Below are positions 8,773-18,457 of a stretch of 20,863 nt of DNA, one piece after another. Below the pieces are notes generated by a model. The model made no database searches. It worked only from the letters and a program-made list of their open reading frames with translations, and was not told the DNA's origin. The first letter of the stretch is position 1. Each line of letters opens with the position of its first letter. The DNA comes from Terana coerulea (taxonomy: Eukaryota > Basidiomycota > Agaricomycetes > Polyporales > Phanerochaetaceae), in assembly GCA_024811115.1 (NCBI GenBank), contig JAKOGH010000196.1, positions 1-20,863 of the forward strand. The letters run 5' to 3'. Both the position numbers and the translations under genes were made by a program.

Positions 8773-9985
8773 CGCAGATCACACAGGTACTTAGCTACTG
8801 CGACAATAGGGGAAGCATTAATATTTATTGATATATATTGTGATTATCTATACCTTATATCCACAAAATATCGAGGCTAGTTGAACGATCAAAGGCTCTA
8901 CGTTGAAAGGTGTGACATTACGATTTGTGGTGACCGTGGCTAGTATCAGCCTGACTGACGGTATCGGGCCCTGCTGCATGTAATGCGGCCTTACAATTTT
9001 CTCGCCGAAGGCTTCGTATGATCCGTTCTGCGACCACCTATGTTTGCGCTTGTTGTACTCGCCACGTAAATCAATGGCAGACTGCCTAATTTCCGAGCAT
9101 AGCATTCTGGTAAGTAGGCATTAGGTTGTCAGGAGCTGCATAATTATGTATGTCAGTGACAGGATACTCTTGCCCAGGCATCACGCGACGCATAGCGAGC
9201 GCATCAGCCCTGCCACTTCTTCGTTGGACACCTCGCAGTGCCCCAGATGGTGAGTCTTTTGTTCAGCTTGGGGGCGTAAGTGACTCATGGACTTCAGCTG
9301 ATGGGTTCCACGACTTTTCAGCGTTGTTTGTTTGACACATGGCTTTGCGTAAGGACCTCCGCGTGGTGCTAAACACGCCGCGGGAATGCCGCACGAAACG
9401 CCGTCCTCCAAGCGCACCTCGCTTTTCGTTCGGGAGAGCGGGAACGCCTCTGCCGATGGTCTGAATTCTCCTCCCGGCTCGGCGCCGTCAGAGGCCTGGG
9501 GCGTACGACGGTCTGGATCCTCGGGCTCGCAGTCTTTTCGGAGGAAATTGAGTGAGGGAACAGAGTTGCGTCGACACTGCTCCGAAAGGCAAGGCCCCTG
9601 TTCCTGGACGGCACATGCCGACCAAGTAACCGCGGCGCTGATTAGATAATCGCTTGATGTTCTAGATCGCCGTCCGACCAATCGACAAGCAGGGCACCAC
9701 AACCGCCCACAGAGGCGCCGGGAACCGTACGTCAAACATTTCGTGCACGCTGAAGCGGAGGGGCGCCGTCTGCCAGATTTTGTCGTCAACAATTCCCCGA
9801 GAGCCCTGGAACGCCCGCTCATAGCCCTCCGCCCACCGGACCTCGTGCGGAAATGGCCTCGGCATTGATTTCAAGGGTGCTCGGTCCACGCCTCTCCGCA
9901 CTCATGATGTCTTGGTTTTTACGGGAGACGGCTGCAGGGCTACGCAACGCGCTTGAACGGTGAGCCAACTAACACCGGGGACAGG
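8773..9985. other. Mostly non-coding region with a weak minus-strand coding trace
   Basis: 8810-8870 is AT-rich (TTAATATTTATTGATATATA) and may be the shared 3' end of convergent units. On minus, two overlapping frames look mildly protein-like: AIDLRGEYNKRKHRWSQNG, ending at a TAG at 8848-8850, and, in another frame further upstream (9110-9260), ALAMRRVMPGQEYPVTDIH. I do not recognise a family and cannot fix a start. A 213-codon minus frame (9181-9822) is GC-rich, Arg/Ser-rich and without motifs, so I treat it as chance. Confidence 0.4.
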
Positions 9986-9992
9986 TATAAAA
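9986..9992 (+). promoter_or_regulatory. TATA box of the DPBB gene
   Basis: TATAAAA is followed by AGGCCTCCC and a long C/T-rich leader leading to ATG 10125, 133 nt downstream. This is the clearest core promoter in the window and suggests strong or regulated expression of the secreted protein. Confidence 0.7.
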
Positions 9993-10124
9993 GGCCTCCC
10001 ATACCGACTGCCGTTTTCTCAACGAGTCTTACTCGCTTCCACCCGCCCAGCTCATTTCCATCCGCCATCCCTTCAGCGTTCTCCGCTTTCCTTAAATCCG
10101 CCTCTGCATTGCCTTATTTTCACC

Positions 10125-10685
10125 ATGGCTCGCTTCTCCGCTCTTTTCTTTGTCGCCGCCGCCGCCGCCCTCAGCACCACGGTCGCCTCCCCCCATTCCT
10201 GAAGGCGAGACCCTTGAGGCGCGCTCCACCACGCGAACTGGACGGGTATGTTCAATTAAACGTTTTACTTCTCCTCGGCTCCGACTAACTCTTTCATTGA
10301 AAGGGTACCTGGTACAATACCGGCCTCGGCGCCTGCGGATGGTCAAACGTCGACAATGACAAAGTAATTGCATTGTCCCCATCTGTCTATGCTAGCGGCA
10401 AACACTGCGGCAAGGTACGAAGGTCTCTTGAGTTTAATCCCAAACTAGAATACTCATATCCGTGTCTCGCCAGACTGTCCACGTGAAGAACAAGAAGACG
10501 GGCAAAACGGCGACTGCTACAGTTGCCGATGAGTGTCCTGGATGCGGCGCCAACGATATTGGTTAGTTGTGCGCTTTCTGCCAATCCCTACATGTGTTAA
10601 TCTTGCTGTAGACATGACTCCTGGGTTATTCAAGAAGCTCGGTACACTCGACCAGGGCGTCCTCACCGTCACCTGGACCCTCTAA
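10125..10685 (+). CDS. Secreted double-psi beta-barrel (expansin/barwin-like) small cysteine protein
   Basis: Small secreted proteins of this type have a DPBB fold related to expansins and barwin. They act in the wall or outside the cell and are thought to bind or loosen polysaccharide; catalysis is not established. An Ala-rich signal peptide (MARFSALFFVAAAAALSTTV) is followed by GTWYNTGLGACGW, a Lys-rich strand (VKNKKTGKTATATVADECPG) with ECPGC, and the closing DMTPGLFKKLGTLDQGVLTV. Four Cys (ACG, HCG, CPGC) could form two disulfides. Introns are 10246-10303, 10415-10473 and 10562-10611, all GT-AG and phase-consistent; the stop is TAA 10683-10685 and the product about 130 residues. The signal peptide and the mature part lie in different frames: exon 1 is 121 nt where 120 is needed, and a run of six C (10189-10194) is the likely place. 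Family call is firm. Confidence 0.9.
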
Positions 10686-11313
10686 GGGTTCCTCGCTCAC
10701 GCACGACACGCTCCTCCCCACTCGCTCGCATGAACGTGCTTCACTCCTTAGACCTGCGCCCTTTCTCTGGAGGGAAGCTGCGCACGCCAACCAACCTCGC
10801 CACGACAAGTTGATCCTCGTTGCGACTTGGCATGGGCTATTTATGACGCCTGGAACCCGATCCTCCACAATGGAGCACGGCGCGTCCTAGAAGATGTATA
10901 GAAGATAGATCGCTGTAGCATATGTATCACTCCGTTGTATAGTGCTGCTACCCTCCCACCCACCAGGAGATGGCTTGGGACTGGTAGCAGTATCATTGTA
11001 ATGCTGCACACTGTATGCCCTATGGCGCAGCTCTGCAAGCTTGCTTGCGGGGTCAAAATTCAATCAAGCGATTCACATATATTATACTTTCGACGTGCTG
11101 TCTCGACTATCCAGCGACTTCATATAGGCGCCCGGGGCTTGGCCCGGCGGGATAGGTACGGGATCATCGGGGCTGCTGGCGCATCAAATTGATGTCATCA
11201 CCTACCACACCAGTCGTTCAAGTTTGAGCTGGCAATGATGGGGTTCCTCAGGGGCAACGTTCATCTTCCTGCTCGAAGCCCTTCAACGAGTTCCCCAGGC
11301 GTACGCGGCGGAA
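10686..11313. other. Intergenic region between two secreted-protein genes
   Basis: It holds the 3' UTR of the DPBB gene and the promoter of the next one. I see no conserved coding frame, no tRNA and no clear TATA box; the T/A-rich patch ATATATTATAC near 11075 is about 240 nt from the next ATG. Open frames here lack motifs. Confidence 0.5.
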
Positions 11314-12195
11314 ATGTTGTCCTCCATTCTTTTCTCTCTCTGCAATGGTGGCGTCGGTGGTTGCGGCGCCCTTCCAATCAGAGGCCGTGGCGCCTGGAGG
11401 TGTTCTGGTGGTCGTCGACCCGAAGATCATATCCCCCACGGAGACGACAATTTGGGTGGTTGGCAACAAGTACAGCGTTACATGGTACGCCTATTCATCT
11501 TATGGTGCGAATCAATGCAATGCTTATGACATTACTGCAGGGATAACTCGGACTTGCCGCCATTGGTGAATATCACCAATGTGCAAGGTGAAGTGGTTTT
11601 GGGTCAGCTCAACGGAGATGGGGAAAAGTTGGATCTTGGTAAGAACTACCGCGGATGCAATACAAGCATACACTGACTTCATATTCATGTAGACAATCCC
11701 CTCGCGCAAGGGTTTCTGATCACGGACAGTTCAGTCGAGATTACGGTGCCAGAAGTCGCCGATGGGAGTTACATAATTGTCTGTAAGTATACACAACATA
11801 GAACACTCACCTTATTCTCTAACTTTTGTACAGTATTCGGAGATTCTGGAAATCAGAGCCCTCAGTTCCAGATCACGCATAACCCAATCTCCACAGTCTC
11901 TTCTGCGCCGGTATCTTCGTCTCTACCAGCGAGCACCTCCAGCCCTGCTCCAACCCTGAGCTTCTCTGGAGCATCTTCTTCCGTCTTGACTTCAACACCT
12001 GCTTCTGCGACATCCAAGACATCTACTGCGTCCAACAACTCCCTGCCAGTTAACATCACCGTTCCTGCCGCGTCGCAGACCGGGGCAACGCAGACGTCAG
12101 CACCGACAACCAATGCTGCTACCTCGTGGTCGAACCCCAAGCTGTTCCCTCTTGTGGCGGCGACTGTGCTGTTGTCTTTGGCGATGGCGTTTTGA
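11314..12195 (+). CDS. Kre9/Knh1-like Ser/Thr-rich GPI-anchored surface protein
   Basis: The domain is the fungal Kre9/Knh1 N-terminal domain (PF10342 family), found in secreted or GPI-anchored wall proteins linked to beta-glucan assembly. It reads PKIISPTETTIWVVGNKYSV, then (T)WDNSDLPPLVNITNVQGEV, GEKLDLDNPLAQGF, VEITVPEVADGSYIIV and LFGDSGNQSPQFQI. A Ser/Thr/Ala-rich stalk of about 90 residues follows. The C-terminus, SNPKLFPLVAATVLLSLAMA, is a typical GPI-attachment signal. Introns are 11485-11540, 11639-11692 and 11783-11833. The ATG at 11314 begins a good signal peptide (MLSSILFSL), but that frame is one base out from the domain frame, which first meets a Met at 11345 (MVASVVAAPF). A one-base error in the CT-rich stretch near 11332-11343 is likely. 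Product about 240 residues. Confidence 0.88.
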
Positions 12196-12653
12196 CCGCT
12201 TTGAAGTTCATGATTTTCTATGCTATGACATCTTCAAGCTCACGGATTTGATGGCTCAAGGCCTTCGACACGTTCATCATCTACGATACTATCTCTATCA
12301 CGATATATTTTGTCTCTTCTGGTTTTCATGTGTCGGTTTATGAGGCTTAGGGCATTGGGCATGTCACTCGCGTTTTATTGTTTTGTTCGTATACAATATC
12401 GGTCATAACTACCGTCCTAAGAGACGCATTTTTCATCGAGTGTGCCTCGCCTCACCTACTGTATCTTCCCTTGAGGGAGCTGGAAACCGCAACTTGGATG
12501 GTCCGTGCGTGTAAACACACCAAAGTGAAGGGGGAGCACGTGGCGCCTACGCTTGGAAGTATGATGGGGTGTACTGTACTCGTCTCTCCATCTCTTCCTT
12601 TCCCTTCAACACTTCCTTCCTCCTACCAACAAGCTCGAGACTTGATCTCCAGG
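12196..12653. other. Intergenic region and 5' leader of the zf-C3H1 gene
   Basis: The frame of the downstream gene stays open back to 12378, but this upstream part is not low-complexity Pro/Ser-rich like the protein. The last 60 nt are a pyrimidine-rich leader (CTCTCCATCTCTTCCTTTCC). I therefore place the start at ATG 12654 (AGGATGTCTGGC). No TATA box was seen. Confidence 0.5.
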
Positions 12654-15600
12654 ATGTCTGGCATTAGTGCTGTAGAGCAGCCCCAGGCTACTCCTGCTCA
12701 ACAACCCACGACTGGCACCGCAGAGGATCCTGCAGCTAGTCTTCGGGCGGCAGCCCTGAAGACTCTGAAGCTCAAGCGACGAAAGGGCCCAGAAGGAGCA
12801 GAAACACCGAATCCAGTCCTACCACCACGGCCGACTGTCATCACAAGCTCGATTCAGCTCGACTACGGCACCGAGGAGGCTTCTGGGTCGTCAACTACGA
12901 AGACGTTCCCCACAGCACCAGTTGCTCAGGTCAGGTCAGCGACACCACCAACGTCAGCGCCGGCATCAGGGCCCATGGACGTGGATGAAGATGAGGCTCG
13001 TGAAGAAGGCGAAATAAGCGACTCCGAGGAAATGCCCCCGCCCAAATCGCCCTCTGTACCAAGACACATGCGCCAACCAACGCCGACCATTCCCACCAAG
13101 GCCACGACCAAGGACAAACCGATCCCTAGGCCGATAGTACCCTCCCCCTCCCAAGGCTCGAGCGTATCCATTAAGGCGGAACCGACGTCGTATACTATAC
13201 CGGATCATCCGTCAAATGTCGTGCAAATTGATCCCTCAGTTTTGGACTCTCGAACGTACGCAGTCGATGAAGCGCATGTTCGACCAGGCCTCGCTAGTCA
13301 GTACCCAAATTCTACCTCAATGTAATATTGATCTCAGGGTTTGGTCATAGTGACGCAAAGCCAGTATGATTCTGCGAAGGATATCCTTCTTGATCTATTG
13401 GGCTGGGGAGTGCCTCCCGAATATCTCATCGACTGTGGACTCAGTCGAGAGATCGTTTACTACGTCTTCTCTGAGCTCAATTTGCGCTTACCGACAAACC
13501 TTCACGTTGGTGGCCTTCCGCCACCGTTACCCTCACCTGTGTATTCGTCTCCGGAGCCGGTATCACCAACCGCACACGTTCGGAATGGACAGCGGTCTCG
13601 AACTGTGTCAAATACTCGGCGATCCAAGGGCGACCCTCATCCCAGCTTACCCCAGAAGCCAAGTGCTCCTCAAGGCACGGACAGCACCACCCTCTCGGCC
13701 ACAGCTACACCATTCATCCCGAGCGCCACATTAGCTGCAGTTCCGATGCAATCTCCAGATGAGTCGACACCTCCGAGCTTGATCGACATGGAACAGCAAC
13801 GGCGACAAGAACTTCTGGCACGCAAGGCGGTATTAGCATCGCGTAAAAAGCAGGTCGCAGCTACAGGCTCGTCAAAACCCATGGCTCCGCTAATAGCCAC
13901 CGAGGCTGTGGACGACTTCCTGAAGAGCATTCCTCCAGCGAGTAGCGAGGGAGCTGGAGCGGAGAGCGCATCGATCGCCAGTTCCGATGACCAGATGGAT
14001 GTAGACGACCAGATACCCGGTTTATCGGCAGGGGATGTGCCTGCGACTCCTCAGTTGTCCGAAGCTCTCTCGGCATCATCTGAGGTTATTGACGCTAACA
14101 GCATCGCGTTCCCTCCTCCCTCGGAATCGGAAGGTTCGGTGAGGGCCGATTCGGTAGAGAGAAATGGCGCACCCCTCAACGGCAGCAGCAGCTCGTCTGG
14201 GACGAGTACTCCTCGTCTTCACTCCGTTGGACCCCGCCGAGCCACCAAGCGTCCAGTAGCAGCGGACTTTGTGGATATGGACCCCGGCCCGTCACGCCTC
14301 CACCATTCGCATCACCACCACGCTCAGTACGCTGCCAACTACGCTTACCCGCGGAAACACACCCAGTCGTTTGCTGGGTTGACGCACTCACGTCGCATGG
14401 TCATCGACGTCAGCGATAGCGAGGACGAGGCAGAAGGCGCGATGAACGGCGCTCGGGCAGGAGCATCCCAGCAGCTCTCGCGACCTCCTACTCGATTGGG
14501 TGCGTCGGCTTCACTTCCTGCGATTGGAACCGGTTGGCCAACAGGCGATCCAGGCACCCCGGCAGCGATTATCGAAAAGGAGGAACAAATCAGGAAGATG
14601 CGCGAGCTAATTGCTAAACGTGAACAAGCGCGACTGGAAAAGTTAGCTGCTGTGAGTTTCTATGTGCTTCAGCAAGGCTTCAGGCTGATGCGCTCTTGCC
14701 AGAATTCGACTCGATCCACTCCCACAGGTGCAATGAAAATTGCGACTGGACCGCCATTGGTAGTGAATGTTAAGCAAGAAGAAGACGACAACGCCGCCAC
14801 TTCCTTGGAGCCCCTGTCTCAACAACGACTGATCCCGGTGGTCTCACCGTGCCCGAATTTAGCAAGTGTCACCTTATCGCCATCTCATCCTGTCCTAACC
14901 GCCGATATATTCAGCGTCATTACCGCCGTCGGCATCCACAAGTGGTCCCACAACACCCATGGGTCCTCTACCGCTGTTTTATTCAATTTCAGTTCCCGCT
15001 GACTGAAACGTTTCGCATCCCAGATGATACTGCGTACACTCTGGAGCACCCTTCGACAGGCGATAAAGGCATGTCTTCTCGCTTCATTGGACTGCCTGCG
15101 CATACTTCCTCACCTTCATCTCTTCACACATTCTCATGCTCTGCATTTCGTACTTACAATTTACCCCGCCATGATCCTTTTCTTGGTAACGCGTTTTCTG
15201 CGTTTGACTATGCTCATCAGTGCTAACCGCGGAAGCTCGACAAGAAGATGTCGCAAGATCTTCGTCCCCTGTCTGTGCCGCCTAATTTACGACTTATGAG
15301 CCTTGCTTAACTGTTTTTCATTTGTCGTCTCTTTGTTAATATCCGCTGTCCTTCGCTCCGTCCCTCGCCGTCCTCCTCGTCATTCCGTTTCGCTTTCTTT
15401 ATTCGCTTCTTGCTTTCTCGCCCACAGGTCCCCGCTTCCGAGATGTCATTGGAGCCAGATCCATACACACTAGAAGTCGACGCCGTTGGCTCCTTTCGGG
15501 ACACGTCGTCGGCCCAGGTACGTCGTCATCACCTCTCTTCGACGGAGGTAGCTCTGCATGGGAGCAACGTCATAGCTGGAGCAATCGACTGAGACTTTCA

Positions 15601-16179
15601 TAGGTACAAACTACCGCGAACGGCTTTACCGCATACTCGTCGCCACTCTCGCTCTACCCTCTCCTACGCTCACGTTCACCGCCACATATAGTAGACGCTG
15701 ACGACTCCACTCCCGCCTTCCATTCCACAGCTCAGCAGCCTAAAGTCTCAACTAATCTCTCTGTCTTGTCCGTAGCCCGTCTGAGCCCTCTGAGAGCCGT
15801 CGCAGTTAACCGCTGGCTTTCGGATCCGTCAAAGCGCATCTGTCAGTACGAAGTTCCTGGTGGGGAGAGTGTCGTGATCCTGGCTGCGAAGATGTTCACC
15901 CGTCGAGGGCAACGGCCGTTGAACCTACTGGTACGCCGTCTCTCCCGTCTCTCGTCGTTGCTCACCTCTTTATCCTTCGCCCCTTTCCTTCTCATCGGAC
16001 TCTTCTCTTCTGCAGATGAAGAGACCGCGCAGTACTTGTGTGATGCACTCCCGAAGGGCTCGATGGTCACTGCGGAGCGGCTGCAGACTGCGCTTCAAGA
16101 CTTCCGACGGCAAGATCTTGGATATCAAGAACGCGTGCGGCAGGCCATGGCGTCGCTCGGCCTCCAGATTGCCGCATGA
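12654..16179 (+). CDS. zf-C3H1 domain protein, Red1-like (nuclear RNA-decay adaptor candidate)
   Basis: zf-C3H1 proteins include fission-yeast Red1, scaffold of a complex feeding nuclear transcripts to the exosome; that role here is inference. In order: a basic patch LKTLKLKRRKG; an acidic stretch MDVDEDEAREEGEISDSEE; a conserved helical block, SAKDILLDLLGWGVPPEYL to SREIVYYVFSELNLRLP; long Ser/Pro-rich disorder; a charged coiled coil (EKEEQIRKMRELIAKREQAR); YSSPLSLYPLLRS; and the zinc finger, CQYEVPGG then CRDPGCEDVH, with C-x-Y-E, two further Cys and a final His. The end reads DEETAQYLCDALP to LGLQIAA. Introns: 13297-13350, probably 14652-14702 (51 nt, no stop), 15518-15603 and 15931-16015. 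The structure between about 14850 and 15427 is unresolved; a second frame there (LTETFRIPDDTAYTLEHP) may be coding. The finger itself spans a frame break at the G run 15862-15865. Confidence 0.82.
15838..15891 (+). other. zf-C3H1 zinc finger, frame-split
   Basis: The first half (CQYEVPGG) is in the frame entering from 15604. The second half (ECRDPGCEDVHPSR) is in the frame that leaves toward the donor at 15931. Exon 15604-15930 is 327 nt, where 3n+1 is needed, which agrees with one G missing from the run GGGG at 15862-15865. All four metal ligands are present once this is allowed for. Confidence 0.75.
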
Positions 16180-17654
16180 ACCTCTTAGGCTGGGTGCCCT
16201 GCTGAGGGGTTGGAGACCGTGGCTCTGTGATTCGGGAAAAATAACGTCAAGAGCGCGTAGCGCCACCAGAAATCCCTCCGGGATGTCTGGAGATATTGGT
16301 AGGGTCTCGTGGAGAACCTTGCCCGTGGTTGTTCGGACCGCTCGCTTTCGTAGGCCTAGGACTTTCGCTGTGATAGGTGTCTCATCGTGCTCTGCAAGGC
16401 AGCTTTCCATGTTTCACGAACGCTTCGCTCTCTAGTTGTAATTCTGTGTTCTGTATCATTGAATATGATTCGCTTCACTCGGAACATGACGTGGGGTCTG
16501 GTGCCGCGATTTTAGAGAGATTGCGAAAGACTTCGAGCAAGGGGCAGACGCCACAAAGGCGAGCGCTTGCACTGTCGACTTATGCTGTTGAGCCTCAGAC
16601 CAGCCTCGCAAGAGTTTGGATGCTTGCCTCCTAGTCGGGCAGGGCGCGAGTCGCGATGTGTCGCAGTCGGGAGCACGCGTTCAGACCGAGCTTGTCTGAA
16701 TAAGTATGCAGCAAGGTCGGCTAGGTCTCTGAGTTTAAACTTGATGCATCTGCCGCCGAAGCCGACTGATGGTGGCTTGGGCGATGCGCTGCGTACGGCG
16801 GAAAGAAGGGACAAAAGCTTCCATAAACGCCTTATAAAATCGCAAAAATACCCACAAAGAAAGGATAAAGGACAAAGTCTGTCGCAACAAAATCGGCTCA
16901 GTTACACTCGAACAGCTAAATGTTTAGGATGGCGGCAGCAAAAGCCATCCTATGCTCCTTTGTCGAATCTGAGAATTCATTGCTATGCACCGCGCTTATA
17001 TACACGTTAGCTTGAGGTGCTAAATTGTACTATGGGCATGAAATAGTCCCAGTAAGTAACATGGTTTGACTGTCCTCAACAGAAAGTCCGGCCGGCTGGA
17101 GCTCCCGTTCGCGGAACATGTTCCGAATGTGTTCGCGAACGGCTGCCCCAATCTGGGGCCAGGCGTGACGATGACAGTTGTCGTGCGTGACCCACCTTTG
17201 GTTGGCTACCTTGAGCAGTCGCGTACAGTTTAGCGTGGCCTCCAAGTTCCCTCGGGCGCGGCGAACCTCGACGTTCATTGCTACGCCAAGCGCTTAAGCC
17301 GCAAAACTTACTGACTACAACTCAGCTCTTCACAGTAGTGTACTGTGCCTATAGTCGCGAAGTGGCCCCTCGCGCTAGTGCTCAACTTGAAGCTTGAAGG
17401 GCCACAATCGCTGCGAGGTAGACCGCCGGAGTGATTAACATCTCAAGGCGTGGGCCCGCTATATCGAGGATAAATGAGTCTGCAACTAACTGACTACTAT
17501 GGTCTATAGAACATTACTTACCGGGGAATAAATTTAAAGCGAGTGAACGCCTGGTCATTGGCCTTGAAAAGCCTTTGTCACGACAATAGTTCACTGTGAC
17601 AGCCACCGTGACGTTCGTCACCCTTGTTCGTGAACATGTTCCGAACGTGTTCGC
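16180..17654. other. Gene-free region with short palindromes next to the foldback element
   Basis: 16180-16440 is the 3' UTR of the zf-C3H1 gene. A 146-codon minus frame (15970-16410) overlaps the real last exon and has no motifs. 16450-17100 shows nothing I can name. From 17107 there are palindromic pieces: GTTCGCGG-GAACATGTTC-like sequence at 17107-17140, GTGGCCC/GGGCCAC arms at 17362-17368 and 17399-17405, and a second copy of the first at 17626-17657. They appear related to the edge of the foldback element. Confidence 0.5.
17107..17140. repeat. Palindromic repeat, copy 1
   Basis: It contains GGAACATGTTCC (a perfect 12-nt palindrome) and ends in GTTCGCGAAC (a perfect 10-nt palindrome). 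A diverged copy lies at 17626-17657, 519 nt away in the same orientation. The spacing and the shared context suggest repeated element termini rather than a binding site. Confidence 0.6.
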
Positions 17655-17657
17655 CGA
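17626..17657. repeat. Palindromic repeat, copy 2, at the foldback edge
   Basis: This shares GAACATGTTCCGAA and GTGTTCGC with copy 1 and sits immediately outside, or at the tip of, the left foldback arm. On the right arm only a short GCGAAC trace remains (19135-19140). Confidence 0.6.
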
Positions 17658-18326
17658 CACTGCGGAACCCAAGAGATAAATCCCGGGGATTTATGGTGTA
17701 AACACGTGGTGGTCTGAAACAAAATGGCCAGCATAAGTCACGCGCATTAATTAGATATTCCTTTTGGGAGATATATCCCTTAATTGAACGCATAAATCTA
17801 CCCGACTAACTCTATATCCTTCCCCGATAACTCACAGAGCTTTACTCTGAGAATAAATTTCTCATATCTCTCGTAGCTTTTTGTGGATTTACAATGGGCA
17901 CATTACTTGTAGGCAACAAGATAAATCGACTAGATAAATATAAAAAAACAATTCACACATATATCTAGCATAAACTAGGTGGAGGTCTTTAGAATACATC
18001 CACAGGATTTATTGTGGCAATATATTCCACCTAACACAGTGAGAGATATTAAGGGGATATGGTTGATGTAAGTAAGATAAAGAATGCAGATATATTCATC
18101 ATAAATCATGTACCACATATCTCTAGGATAAATCTAGCAGGACCTGGGACACTTAGAAACATAGATGTCTGCAGAAGATAGTAGTTAGTTGCATTCAACA
18201 TAAACCTTTTGACTATGGACACTAAACACACAATGTGCATTGGTAGATTCACATACAATTGCATATCTAGTGAGAGCTATTAACTTTTGTATACTTTGCA
18301 CAATGGCGGTGTATTCATAGAACTTC
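17655..18326 (+). repeat. Left arm of the foldback element
   Basis: About 672 nt. It contains repeated ATAAATC/GATTTAT-type motifs, near 17676, 17782, 17919, 18007, 18108 and 18129 among others. Some form small palindromes, such as ATAAATCCCGGGGATTTAT at 17676-17694. Confidence 0.8.
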
Positions 18327-18457
18327 ATTGCCTAAGGACATCCAGCTTGTGTGTCTGGATCAAGAGTGTTCTTTTGATGGTGGAGCACTGTATTGTGAAC
18401 CGGAAAGGGTGACCAATTCATTTGATTGTGGCCTCTCAGATGGTAAGAGGGTGTTTT

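Noticed and set aside
9181..9822. 213-codon minus-strand open frame
   Set aside because: GC-rich, Arg/Ser/Pro-heavy, no domain, no splice pattern; long frames are expected by chance at this composition.
12378..12653. N-terminal extension of the zf-C3H1 protein to the ATG at 12378
   Set aside because: The segment looks like a promoter and pyrimidine-rich leader, and ATG 12654 has the composition change expected at a real start.
13297..13350. Intron of the zf-C3H1 gene ending at the CAG near 13337
   Set aside because: That acceptor would add GLVIV before the conserved block and needs a poor donor; using TCATAG at 13350 with the donor at 13297 gives RPGLAMTQSQYD, which fits the conserved helical block better.
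15970..16410. 146-codon minus-strand open frame
   Set aside because: It overlaps the conserved last exon of the zf-C3H1 gene on the other strand.
17030..17793. Two short minus-strand frames sharing a peptide of the type EH-x-RNMF
   Set aside because: The shared peptide is only the translation of the palindromic repeat GAACATGTTC in both places; it is a DNA repeat, not a protein family.
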